Source: Prorocentrum cordatum (taxonomy: Eukaryota > Sar > Dinophyceae > Prorocentrales > Prorocentraceae). Taken from it: a DNA stretch of 64,000 nt. Position 1 is the first letter of the stretch. Every line of letters starts with the position of its first letter. A program made the position numbers and the translations under genes. Shown in pieces: positions 31,851-40,700 of this stretch. The notes beneath the pieces were generated by a model. The model was given only the letters and a program-made list of their open reading frames with translations. It did not search any database and was not told the DNA's origin. The DNA lies in NCBI GenBank assembly GCA_963575745.1, contig CAUYUJ010014257.1, forward strand, positions 82,001-146,000. The letters are read 5' to 3'.

Positions 31851-33279
31851 TCTAGAGCTTGCGCGGGCTGCCCCGCGGCCGGCCCCCCCCGGGGTCGAGC
31901 TGTTGCCTTGCGGCGACTGCTCGAGCCTTGCCTGCCGCGCCCCCCGCGCGTCTGAGAGAGCATCGACCGAACCCATGTGCCGACCGTTGAGAGACTCAGC
32001 GGTTAAGCCGCCGGGGGAGGGCGTTGTTTCGATCTGCTCAGATGATATTGTAGATGATTTCGACTCCGGCTCAGTCGGAGAAGAAAATCAGGGGAGAGAG
32101 ATTCGAGACGAAGCTTCTCCCAAAACAATGCGAAAATCCACGCCACCGGCTCGGCCGAGAGGGGAGGCTTGCCCACCGGCTCAGCCGGGCGGGACAAAAG
32201 ACAACGACTTCAGCCCGAACAATGTCGTTTCCGAGGTGGACGTCGAGATGGAGGCTGGTGTTGAGATCCGTGGCGAAGAAATAACTGCTCGCAAAAGGGC
32301 AGCAGAGGCAGCCTTCCGAGACAGTCAGCACACAGAGAAATCAGCCAACTCTAATACTGAGGACATCGATTCCTGGAAGAACAAACCGATCTTCATATGT
32401 TTCCCCGACAAGTTGAGGGAATGGTCCCGACCGGGACCTACTGGGGAGATCAAATTCGCACCCGCGAAAGGATGGGGTTGGCGATGCGCAATGTGGAGGC
32501 ATGACATACTCCATATGCGGAGCGACGAAGTCGTGACCGCGTTGAAGGCAGACCTGGAATCAACGTCACAGACGATATTTCAGCGTTTATATTCCCAGTT
32601 TTCGCAAGATCCATGGGCGGTACATTGGACGATGTTCGAGCGGAAGGCTACTTGCCGTTTCGATTGCGCCCCTCCTGACCTGGACATGATCCTTCTTGGT
32701 GCGTTCTGTGCGTTCTTTCAGGCGTATCCTGACGAAAAGACGAAGTTGGTCAGTAAGGTGTCTGCGAAACCTCCTGGGGGGTACCGTGGCATAGTTCGAC
32801 CGCTCGAACCGGGAGAAGTCATTGGTCCTACTGTCGGCTCAGCCGTTCGGTATGAGACTCCCTTTGGAAACTATGTGAGCGTGCCAGTGGTTGACCACTG
32901 GACAGAGGGCCCCCCGCATGTCGGGGTTGACATTTGGGCGCCTTCTCCCCGAAAGCCTCCCCAGGGCTCAGCCACTGGGGGTCGCTGGGGGGCGATGTTC
33001 GCTCTTCCAGTGGTCAAAGGCTTATACCATGCGCCAGTGCACGTTGTCGAGGAGGCCCTTACCGCCACTGCAAAAGCAGCATATTTCGAGGCTTCTCCTC
33101 AGCAGGCGGTACGTTGGCGGAAAAGACAGCGCCCGTGGAAAAGACCGCAGGATCTTGAAGAATGGCTTGCTAGGGATGGCCTCGATCCAGGGGCCGATGA
33201 ATACCCGCCGCAGAAGCAGCCGAGAACTGCAGCAGAGGCACCGGACGACACAGCCCGTGCGGCAATCAGTCCTCATTGA
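31789..33279 (+). CDS. Unknown retroelement-associated protein (496 aa)
   Basis: The longest intact frame of the retroelement's 3' half. About residues 1-170 are disordered and Pro/Arg/Ser-rich. Residues about 195-440 look folded: FICFPDKLREWSRPG, GWGWRCAMWRHDILHMRSDEVVTALKADLE, LGAFCAFFQAYPDEKTKL, FGNYVSVPVVDHWTEGPPHVGVDIW, VVKGLYHAPVHVVEEALTATAKAAYF. I do not recognise it. Several in-frame CGGCTCAGCCG-type hairpins encode Gly-Ser-Ala in otherwise conserved-looking positions. Its first 60 codons overlap the end of the methyltransferase-like region in another frame, so the true start is probably further down. Confidence 0.45.
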   Translation: MSSRRPPISSSTHVCAAAVSSLELARAAPRPAPPGVELLPCGDCSSLACRAPRASERASTEPMCRPLRDSAVKPPGEGVVSICSDDIVDDFDSGSVGEENQGREIRDEASPKTMRKSTPPARPRGEACPPAQPGGTKDNDFSPNNVVSEVDVEMEAGVEIRGEEITARKRAAEAAFRDSQHTEKSANSNTEDIDSWKNKPIFICFPDKLREWSRPGPTGEIKFAPAKGWGWRCAMWRHDILHMRSDEVVTALKADLESTSQTIFQRLYSQFSQDPWAVHWTMFERKATCRFDCAPPDLDMILLGAFCAFFQAYPDEKTKLVSKVSAKPPGGYRGIVRPLEPGEVIGPTVGSAVRYETPFGNYVSVPVVDHWTEGPPHVGVDIWAPSPRKPPQGSATGGRWGAMFALPVVKGLYHAPVHVVEEALTATAKAAYFEASPQQAVRWRKRQRPWKRPQDLEEWLARDGLDPGADEYPPQKQPRTAAEAPDDTARAAISPH

Positions 33280-35049
33280 GCAGCCCTGGAGCCGGACGAC
33301 AGGTGGCCGGCGATTCATCCGCCGGCCAATCGCCCGGCAATAATAACCCCCCCGGCTCAGCCGGTGGGGGCACTGGTGGCGGACCGCCCCACGGCTCAGC
33401 CGGTGGAGGTGGAGCTCCACCGACATCCGGCGGATCCTCTTCAGGAAACAATCCACCCTCTCACCCCTCCTCAGGAGGTGGTGAAGGGAGAGGGCCGCCC
33501 GACTCAGGACCAGCAGCAGCTGAAGCTGAGTCTGATGATCAGCCTTGCATCGGGCGTGGCCCCTGGAACGTCCTAGAGTATCTACGAGCGCGGGGAATCT
33601 TGGGGGGTGATCCCAGACCCCCCGCGAACGATTGGCGGGCAAAGGTGGGCGAAATTTTAGACCTATATTGGGGTCACGGATCCAAAAATGAAAGACTGGT
33701 CGACCAAACTGACCTTCATTAAGGAACGTCAGGCCATTTCTCAGATCGCCAAAGTTAACGGACATTCATGGATCCCGTTTATAGGAGAGGACCTCGCTGC
33801 TATGTCGTCCACGGGGAAACCCGTGGCGGGTTTCTTTCGCCCGCTGAGCCAGATGAGGAACGGGTCGAACCATGCTTGGTCTTGCTCTATCCACATTGTC
33901 TCGGATTCTATAATTGTGTTCAAAGACAGGGCAGGGAAACCGAAGCCTAGCCTGTGCCCTGAATTTAACCTGCGTGAGAAGGTGTTTGGAAGTATACAGC
34001 AAGCCATGAGTGGATAACAGGTTTCGAACATCCTTGAGGCCTCTTCAAAATTTCGGTGGGACCAGACCAGGTATTACATAAAAGGGACTCACACTCCGAT
34101 CCATTTTACGTTCTGGAACTTCAATGACATTTTCGATAACTCATCTAAGCTAAACGGAGTTGGGAGTGGGCCCAAAAGAAATGAGAACCCGCTCGCGTTC
34201 GCTGGAAGCCTCAGGTTCATGATAAGAGACGCTGTTCAGTTGATTGACGACGCGATGTGTCGTTCACCCGAGGGGGCGATTGACATCATGTATATTGGTG
34301 GGGACCACAAGTGCTGGCAGAACGATGAAGATGGCGTTGGCCCGATGTGGGGCGACCTTGCCACCCTAGTTCGAGCCAGAATGAACCGTCGGATAGAACA
34401 CTACAAAGCAATCGGAATGTTTCCTAGAACACTGAGTCTTGACGGAGTGAGCCTCTACCGACAGCTTAGGCACCGCCCAGGAGACGTTTTCCATTGCGGT
34501 GCCAGCCACCCGGACCACAAACGAAACAATGGAGGGCGTATTGAAAGCGCGAACGCTGGCCAGTTATGTGCGGATTACATGATCAATGCGGCCAAGCTAG
34601 CCGTATTATTTTTCTGTCAGCTTTCCGGCGGGTCAGCCGTTCGGGATGGTCATATAACGTGCGCAACGAGAGAAGGCGGATATGCCAGACAGGAGGCGGA
34701 CGTTAAAGACCTTGTCCTGTACTGGCAGGACTGGGCTCCTGCTGTAGGCAATATACCCACGTCGATATTTGGCGCGCGCCCATTCAGGGCACCTTTGACC
34801 AGCGTTGATTTCCCAGCCGTTTCAAACGGATCTGGAGGTGGTGCAATACACTCATTTTACTCAGAGGAGTTTATGAATTTTCTTGAAAGAGGAGCCGCAT
34901 ACAGTGACTTTTTCCCATGGACGGATGATGCCTACTGCCGCGCGGAGAAATTTTCTGTCCTGGGATGCCGCCAAAAGGAAAGAGTCAGAGATCGGAGAAT
35001 GAGGGCGTGCAAAGTGATGAGCCTATGCGTGCAGCACTCAACGAGTTGA
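33276..35049 (+). pseudogene. Unknown retroelement-associated protein, frameshifted
   Basis: 33276-33690 encodes a Gly/Ser/Pro-rich linker then WNVLEYLRARGILGG and GEILDLYWGHG; a shift leads to LTFIKERQAISQIAKVNGHSWIPFIGEDLAAM and a TAA at about 34016. The same frame resumes with FRWDQTRYYIKGTHTPIHFTFWNFNDIF and continues through 34219-35049: IDIMYIGGDHKCW, VRARMNRRIEHYKAIGMFP, SLYRQLRHRPGDVFHCGASH, HKRNNGGRIESANAGQLCADYM. The GD-x-FH and GGD patterns recall SGNH-type hydrolases only weakly. Unassigned; damaged. Confidence 0.35.
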
Positions 35050-35717
35050 ACAAGGCAGCGCCAGCGGCTGCACCGAGCGGCTTAGCCGTCTCGGTGAGTG
35101 GCGCGACGCTGGGTGACATAGCTGTCCCCGTTCCCGCCGCGTCATCGGCTCGTGCTGCTGCTCCGGCTGGGGATGCCAGGCCCGGCGGCTCAGCCGCTGC
35201 GGGCTCTGGTTCCAGCGCGCGAACGGCTCCGTCGCCTCGCGCTCCCCCTTTGGCGCCACCGTCTATTGTCAAAGAAATCGAGGCGCCTGGTGAAGCAGCA
35301 GAAAGATACATCCGTGAAAAGTGCCTGGAAGGAAAATGAACCTGACTCAGCGGCAGTTGCAAGTTTCCGAGGCCAAAAGGAGGTAATCCGGCAGAGGAAG
35401 AACCTTTCTGGCCGCATTGTCTTCCATATCAGCAGACAAAGAAGTTGCCTTTCCAGAAATCATCGGCGACAGAGATCACTCATTATGATTTTCTTTGTCC
35501 ATTCACGGTTGCTCGCCAGAACCTCCATCGGGGCATGGTGCCTATGAGCGCCTATCCGGGCGAAGAAGGCCGCCTTGCAGAAGTCGCTCGAGGGATGGGC
35601 CCAGCTAGAAGCAGGGAAACGAAAATGGTTCTAAAAGCAACTAACAGTGAAGCGTGCTTGCCTTCCAATTGCTTCAGGAGACGACGAAAGTCCTGCCTGC
35701 GACTCCACATAGCATAA
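34965..35717 (+). pseudogene. Low-complexity linker and short conserved piece
   Basis: 34965-35339 is Ala/Pro/Ser-rich (with hairpins at 35073-35094 and 35185-35197) ending ERYIREKCLEGK. 35400-35717 contains KLPFQKSSATEITHYDFLCPFTVARQNLHRGMVPMSAYPG in one frame. It probably belongs to the same long accessory protein as its neighbours. No function can be given. Confidence 0.3.
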
Positions 35718-35870
35718 TTCGAATTGGGCGCGTTTCTTGAGAATCAAAGCCGACAGGTCGATAGCAAGCCCGACAGCCACTGTGGCTGACCGCTTGAATT
35801 GGGCTAAGTTGAGGACGAGTGCCCACAAGGTGGGCAGGGCCCACTGCGTTGAACTTTAATTGCCTTTCTC

Positions 35871-36656
35871 GTGACAGATGCAAAGATTGCGGAAGTCTCA
35901 GACTCATCCGCAGGTTGGACAAAACAGTCACACGGCACGTCTGTGACTGCCCTTCATTCGATACTGGAGGGTCATCAGTTGCTCCCATCAAATCCCAAAT
36001 TCGGAGGGAATGTGAAAACACATGCGGTTGGGGTATATTCCTTCCGCCGGGCAGCACAGCCTGCCCGGAACCAGCGTGGCGGCATAGAATCGCGGATCGC
36101 GGCCCCAGCACGAAGGAGGGCTCGGCGCTCCTCGGTGCCGTGCTACCCGGGGCCGCGAGGCGCGAGGCGTGGCTCGCGCGCGGCCTCGCCCGGGCAGCTT
36201 CTGCGCGCTACGACCTTCCCATGTACCGATAACCCCAACACTCACACCACATGCTCTGTTGCGGAGGAGACTTTCGGAGATGCTATTTGGGTAACTGCTG
36301 AGATTGTTTACTATGCCAAAAAGCCAAGGTCCATTGAAGGATCACCGCCCCAGTATGTGAGTGATCCGATGAGCGATGTATTGTATGAGTTGCGACTCTA
36401 CCATTGGACCGCGGCAGCCTTGTGCGTTGCTGACGCGTGGTCACATTTGCTGCATGTTGCTAAATTAGCCTTGCGAAGGACCCAACCATACGTAGTTGTG
36501 AATACCGCAATTGTGAATATCTTCTTCGGTGGCGCTCCCTATGGGGCCACCAACCGTATAAGGGGCGTGCCGGACTGTGGCGGGGTACACAACGCGAAGG
36601 AATACGATAAGTCGAGTTACGAGAGACTGAACGCGGGTGAGTCAGAGCGCGAGTGA
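35871..36656 (+). pseudogene. Possible ADP-ribosyltransferase-like domain at the retroelement 3' end
   Basis: The frame reads QSHGTSVTALHSILEGHQLLPSN ... THAVGVYSFRRAA, then, after a GC-rich segment (36047-36235), ETFGDAIWVTAEIVYYAKKP and further folded-looking sequence to 36656. HGT, a helix ending in ILEG, and GVYSF are spaced like the HGT and GxGVY blocks of PARP/ART folds. This is my inference; the third (Glu) site is not clear. The GC-rich segment starts and ends with CCGGGCAGC and begins with an 8-bp hairpin, so it may be a later insertion that kept the frame open. Confidence 0.3.
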
Positions 36657-37215
36657 GTCTGAGTGTGGATGAATCTGAGTGCGTGTGAGTATATTTGCGT
36701 GGATGCGATCATGGTTACGCCTAGTGTAAATGTATATGAATGTGAATGGTTCGGGCATGCCTGTCCGAACACTCGTGACAATGAGCGTGGCCGCCGCAGG
36801 CAGCTTCCGCGGGAACCCCGACGGCAGCGCCCGCGCGCCGCGACGCCCATGTCCGCACGCCCCTCACGAGCATCGCACCCGCTTCCGTCCATTCTTTTCC
36901 TCTCTCTTTGCCTGCGCACTCCAAGAATCCAAGGCTGCGGGCGCAGCGCAGCGCGGAGTCCCAGCGACGCGCGCGGGTCGTCCGCTGCGCGGAGCAAAGA
37001 GAGCTAGCCGGCTAGCTGACAACCGGCAAGGCTCTGGTCGCCAGGCAGAGCGACGACGGGCGAGCGAGGCGCCGGGCAGGACGCAGCACAGAGTTCCCAC
37101 GACGCGCGCCGGTCGCCCCGGGAGGGTCCCAGCGACGCGCGCGGGTCGTCCGCAGCGCGAAGCCAGACAAGTAGTTGGACAGTCGAGAGACGGCGCGGCT
37201 CGGGCGAGACGCTCC
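36657..37215. other. No gene; junction between retroelement and Helitron
   Basis: GAGTCTGAGTG-like words (36655-36700), a GC-rich stretch, and a direct repeat of about 36 bp (from 36958 and from 37126, both with CCCAGCGACGCGCGCGGGTC). A perfect 16-bp palindrome AGCTAGCCGGCTAGCT lies at 37002-37017. The Helitron 3' terminus should be in or near this interval, but its end could not be fixed. Confidence 0.4.
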
Positions 37216-38938
37216 TCAGGTCAGGCCTCGCGGATAAACTCGATGAAGCCGAGCTCTCTGGCGAGGGCCGTCGCCTCCCTCCTGCTCCGCTTCATGTGCG
37301 CCGCGCTCCAGCTTGCGGAAGCAGCTAGCTGCTTCCGCAAGCCCTCCGGCGGCCCTGCCAGGAAGAACTCGATGCGCGGCGCCCGCACGAGCAGGAGGTC
37401 CTCGTGGCGCGTGGCGCGCGAGAGCAGCACGTAGAGCTCCAGCCACCAGTCGTCGTCCTCCTTCTTGCCGTTCCCGACCTCGTGGCGGCCGCAGTCCAGG
37501 ATCACGCCTGGGCGACGTCGGTCGACGGAGCGGTGCGCCGGGCAGCCGACGGCCCAGGGCGAGAGTCCACAGGACCAAAGGATGGCTGCGGACTGCTCGC
37601 GCCCCGGAGGTCTGGCCGTCCCCGGAGCGCCGTTCCCCCGCCCCGTCGCCTTCTCGCATGGTGCGCCGCTGGCGCGCCACCGTGGTGATGACCCTGCCGT
37701 GCAAGAACGGGAAGCCCGTCCGGGTGACCTTGGAGCTGCGGAAGGTGAACGGCTCCGACGCGCGGGGCTCGATGAACACCAGCGGGCCCGCGAGGTCCCC
37801 CGTGAGGCTGTCGTCGTGGCGTTTCAGGTCGTCCACGAAGGGCGCGCTCGCGTACTTCTCCATGCGCACCCAGAACCCCAGCGGCAAGCGCTTCAGGTAT
37901 ATCCTCTTCTCCCCCTCTCTCTCGGCTCTCTCGACGTCGTCCCGATCCCGAGGGTCCACGACGATGTGCACGATCTGCCCCTCGGCGTCCTTGACGAGGC
38001 CGTTCCTGAGGTCGAGCGCCTCCAGGAGCCGGATCCGCACGCCCACGTGCACCGGGAGCAGTCCGTGCATGCCACCGGTGTTCTTCGGGTTGGCACAGTT
38101 CATCATCTTAGCCGCATACTTGACGTTCATCGTCGGGGCAGACCTGTCGGCGGCCTGCACAAGGAATAGGGGCTTCTTCAGAACGTCGGCGTCCCGCTGG
38201 GCACGCATGTTCATCCACCGCGCCACGGTGTCCCAGTAGGGCCCGATCATGTGGCCGTTCTGGAACCTCTCCTCCCGGAGCCGTCGATCATCGGGTTTCA
38301 GCTGCATTGCGTTCCACGTGGCCCGGATGGCCGCAGGGACCTGCTTCCCCGGTTTGCGCAGGAACGCCATGAGATCCCGGAGCTTCGTGTCCTTGAAGCG
38401 GTTGGACGCCTGGAGCTCGAAGCACAGCGGCGTGTTGCAGAACATCTTCATCACGGCCTGGTACTCTGGAGCGAGGTTGATGCCCCCCGTCGCGAGTTCC
38501 TCGAAGCTGGAGATGAGGGACACTTTGCCTCCCGTCGGCTTCAGCTGCAGGAAGTCTCCCAGGTGGATCACGATGGGCATCCGGCCGAAGGCGCCGCCGA
38601 CCTGGTCGTACTCCCGCCCCTCCGCGACCCACTCGGCCTTGCGTCCCAGGTAGGACCGGGATGCCAGCCAGCATGTTGTACAGGCTGGGCGAGATCATGC
38701 TCACCTTGTCCAGGATAAAGCACCTGACAGCCTCCCACGTGTCCTGCAGCGCTTTCAGCTTGCCCCCCGCGGGTATGTCCTTGTTCCTGAAGGACTGCAC
38801 TCCTATGACTCCCGCCCGGTGGCAACTGACGGCCTTGTGAGCGTCCGTGGAGATGTTCGCGGCCTGGGACCACTTCGCGCAGACTATCAGCGTGGACGTG
38901 TTCGCCTTGCCCGGTTCCACAGGGAACAGCGCGTCCAT
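37216..38938 (-). pseudogene. PIF1-type helicase domain of the Helitron
   Basis: Three overlapping frames. 38938-38640: VEPGKANTSTLIV at the Walker A position (no canonical GxGKS/T) and CFILDKVSMISPSLYNML (Walker B, where DE is expected and DK is found). 38580-37216: IHLGDFLQLKPT (motif III), LCFELQASNRFKD (motif IV-like), TRTGFPFLHGRVITTVA. 37505-37221: WLELYVLLSRATRHEDLLLV (motif VI). Order and motifs are those of the Helitron helicase that unwinds the displaced strand. The Walker A loss, Asp-Lys Walker B and two frameshifts predict no ATPase activity. Confidence 0.7.
37311..37342. repeat. Perfect 32-bp palindrome
   Basis: GCTTGCGGAAGCAGCT followed immediately by its exact inverse complement, with no spacer. 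It lies within the helicase C-terminal frame, where it encodes LRKQLAASAS on the minus strand, about 100 bp before that frame's stop. Confidence 0.9.
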
Positions 38939-40700
38939 GCTTCCGCTTCGCGTGCTTGGCCATGCTTCCGTCCTCGATCTTCTGCTCCTCGTCCCACGCC
39001 ACGTTGCAGGCGTTCGCGAACGCCGTGACGAACAAGGCCTGGTCGGGCTTCAGAGGGCGGCGCTCCCGCTTCCCCGTGCTCGGGTTGACCACGCCGTCCT
39101 CGAACTTTTTGACGAGGCGCTTGACGAGGTCGCTGGGCCGCTGCAACTCCTCCGACGGCTCCCACCGCGCCTGCGCCGCCTCGGCCGGCAACGCGCCAGC
39201 GCCCGCTGCCCCGACGTCGTCCCGCGCGGGGGCGTCGTCCACGGGCACGTCCGCGTCCTTCGTGCCACCCTTGGCGAACCTCTTCCGCTGGGTCTCCACC
39301 AAGTCCTTCAGCTCGTCTGCGTCGAGGTCGCGCAGGGCCCTGAACGGAGCGAGGACGTCCTCCCTCAGGGCGCGGGCAGCGCGCCGCGGCGCGTCGGCGT
39401 CGTTCGGCCCGGGCAGTGCGCAGTTCTCCATCATCGTGGCGGCCTTCTTGAGCCCCTTCACGAAGGCCTGCGCGCGATCGGCGGTGTCGAAGCGCAAGAT
39501 CTGCCCGAGCGTCTCTGGGTCGAAGTGATGCTCCAGGACCGCGTTGGCGCCCAGCTTCGCGAAGCCGTCCTGAGGGCGGATGCCCTGAGCCTCCACCTGC
39601 GCGGCGCCTGCCCCCGAGTCCTCGGCGCCCTCCCGGAACACGGGGGCCTCCGCGACCTGCACGTCGTCCTTCTGCGGCCTCTTCGGCTTCGAAGCCTTCG
39701 CCTTGGAGATGCCGTCGAAGTTGGCCGCGGTCTTCGTGGTCTCCAGGGCCAGGTACTCCTGCACCGTCAGCATGCTGTCCAGCCAGTTGCCCAGCTCCAT
39801 GCACTGGGCGCACTGGCAAGGAGGCTGCACGTCCTCGCGGCGGTCGCTGCGCTTCTCGCGCAGCGCGGACTCGACCTCCTCCGTGTTCCAGATGCTGGGG
39901 GTCGCCCAAGACCCGACGTCGTTCCTGAGGCACTTAGCCCGGGCCGTCTTCGCCAATTGCTCCTGGGCGGTGGCGAACGACTCCCCGCCGCGCTGGAACG
40001 GGCCCGAGACGCCTTCTCCCGCCGGCTGCGCCGGCCACTCCGGCTCGCCCTCCGGCGCCGCGCACAGGTGCTCGTACGCGCGGAGGTAGCGCAGCTCCTT
40101 CGTGTCGTTGGGCCCGTCGGCGTCCAGCAGGTGCACTGGCCGGAGCAGCACCGACTTCATGAGGTAGTGCGTCTCCACGTTCGACTCCGCGCTGACGAAC
40201 TGGAAGCCGTCGGCCTTCGGGATGCGCGGCTCGACGGCCAGCCTCTGCGTCCAGTTGCGCGCCGCCGAGTAGGACGAGTCGAAGGCGATGTCGACGTGCA
40301 GGGTGCGACCCCCGCTGCCCTCGGGATCCAGCTCCCCGGCCGGAAGGGCATGCAGCGGCAGTTCCACGCGGTGCACCCAGATGCTGTAGACGTACAAGCT
40401 CATGTCTCGGACAATAGGGTGGTCTCCGCGGTGCATCCAGTCGTCGTGCTGGCTCAACACTGCGCCCCTGAACTTGCCCTGCGCGAGGCCCTCGACAGTC
40501 GGCCCCGGAGCCTCAGGCACCTCTTCGGCCTCGCCTTCCCGCATTTTGTTCAACGCCTTCGTCACGTCGCGCATCGAGCCGCCGCTGGCGTTCGCGATCT
40601 GGAACGCCTGGTGCGCGTAGTCGATCGTGTCGAACTCCTCGCCGTCGGGGCTGGCGTACACCTTCTCGCCCTCGCGCTGCACCTCGCGCCACCCCGGCAT
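38568..40700 (-). CDS. Helitron linker between Rep and helicase
   Basis: A 710-codon frame. Coherent protein runs to about residue 590: VHRVELPLHALPAGELD, QFVSAESNVETHYLMKSVLLRPVHLLDAD, ELRYLRAYEHLCA, then a Cys pair (PCQCAQC), Lys/Ala-rich linker, and LKPDQALFVTAFANACNVAWDEEQKIED, which resembles the helix leading into a PIF1 helicase. After that the helicase continues in another frame, so the last 110 residues here are probably out of frame. The first 60 residues overlap the end of the Rep frame. It has no catalytic motif of its own. Confidence 0.5.
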   Translation of the reverse strand: MPGWREVQREGEKVYASPDGEEFDTIDYAHQAFQIANASGGSMRDVTKALNKMREGEAEEVPEAPGPTVEGLAQGKFRGAVLSQHDDWMHRGDHPIVRDMSLYVYSIWVHRVELPLHALPAGELDPEGSGGRTLHVDIAFDSSYSAARNWTQRLAVEPRIPKADGFQFVSAESNVETHYLMKSVLLRPVHLLDADGPNDTKELRYLRAYEHLCAAPEGEPEWPAQPAGEGVSGPFQRGGESFATAQEQLAKTARAKCLRNDVGSWATPSIWNTEEVESALREKRSDRREDVQPPCQCAQCMELGNWLDSMLTVQEYLALETTKTAANFDGISKAKASKPKRPQKDDVQVAEAPVFREGAEDSGAGAAQVEAQGIRPQDGFAKLGANAVLEHHFDPETLGQILRFDTADRAQAFVKGLKKAATMMENCALPGPNDADAPRRAARALREDVLAPFRALRDLDADELKDLVETQRKRFAKGGTKDADVPVDDAPARDDVGAAGAGALPAEAAQARWEPSEELQRPSDLVKRLVKKFEDGVVNPSTGKRERRPLKPDQALFVTAFANACNVAWDEEQKIEDGSMAKHAKRKHGRAVPCGTGQGEHVHADSLREVVPGREHLHGRSQGRQLPPGGSHRSAVLQEQGHTRGGQAESAAGHVGGCQVLYPGQGEHDLAQPVQHAGWHPGPTWDARPSGSRRGGSTTRSAAPSAGCPS

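Larger units (their letters stand above)
23717..35197. repeat. Dispersed mini-hairpins CGGC-nnn-GCCG
   Basis: About twenty copies of a 9-15 bp interrupted palindrome with a 3-base centre, mostly TCA, TAA or AAA: 23717, 24480, 25956, 27483, 28007, 28220, 30287, 30473, 30527, 31999, 32064, 32148, 32176, 32835, 32965, 33352, 33392, 34817, 35073, 35185 (start positions read by eye). Many stems extend with compensating pairs, for example CCGAG...CTCGG at 35073-35094. Most lie inside coding frames. An isolated GCGGCAAAGCCGC also occurs at 7118 in the minus-strand unknown gene. Confidence 0.7.
19810..36656 (+). mobile_element. Long decayed Ty1/copia-type retroelement with accessory frames
   Basis: In order on the plus strand: low-complexity/coiled-coil region, CCCH fingers, aspartic protease, HHCC and integrase core, reverse transcriptase, RNase H; then accessory frames with a methyltransferase-like domain, two unknown proteins and an ART-like domain. 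Protease-integrase-RT-RNase H order defines the copia type. Every enzymatic module is broken by stops or frameshifts. Shared orientation and the same CGGC-nnn-GCCG mini-hairpins link the 20-30 kb and 30-36.6 kb halves. No LTR pair was identified by eye, so the ends are approximate and two elements are possible. Confidence 0.6.

Noticed and set aside
34219-35049. SGNH hydrolase assignment
   Set aside because: GGD and GD-x-FH are present, but the ordered SGNH blocks were not seen.
19620-36660. LTR pair for the copia-type element
   Set aside because: No matching direct repeats were found by eye near 19.6-20.1 kb and 36.2-37.2 kb; a self-alignment is needed.
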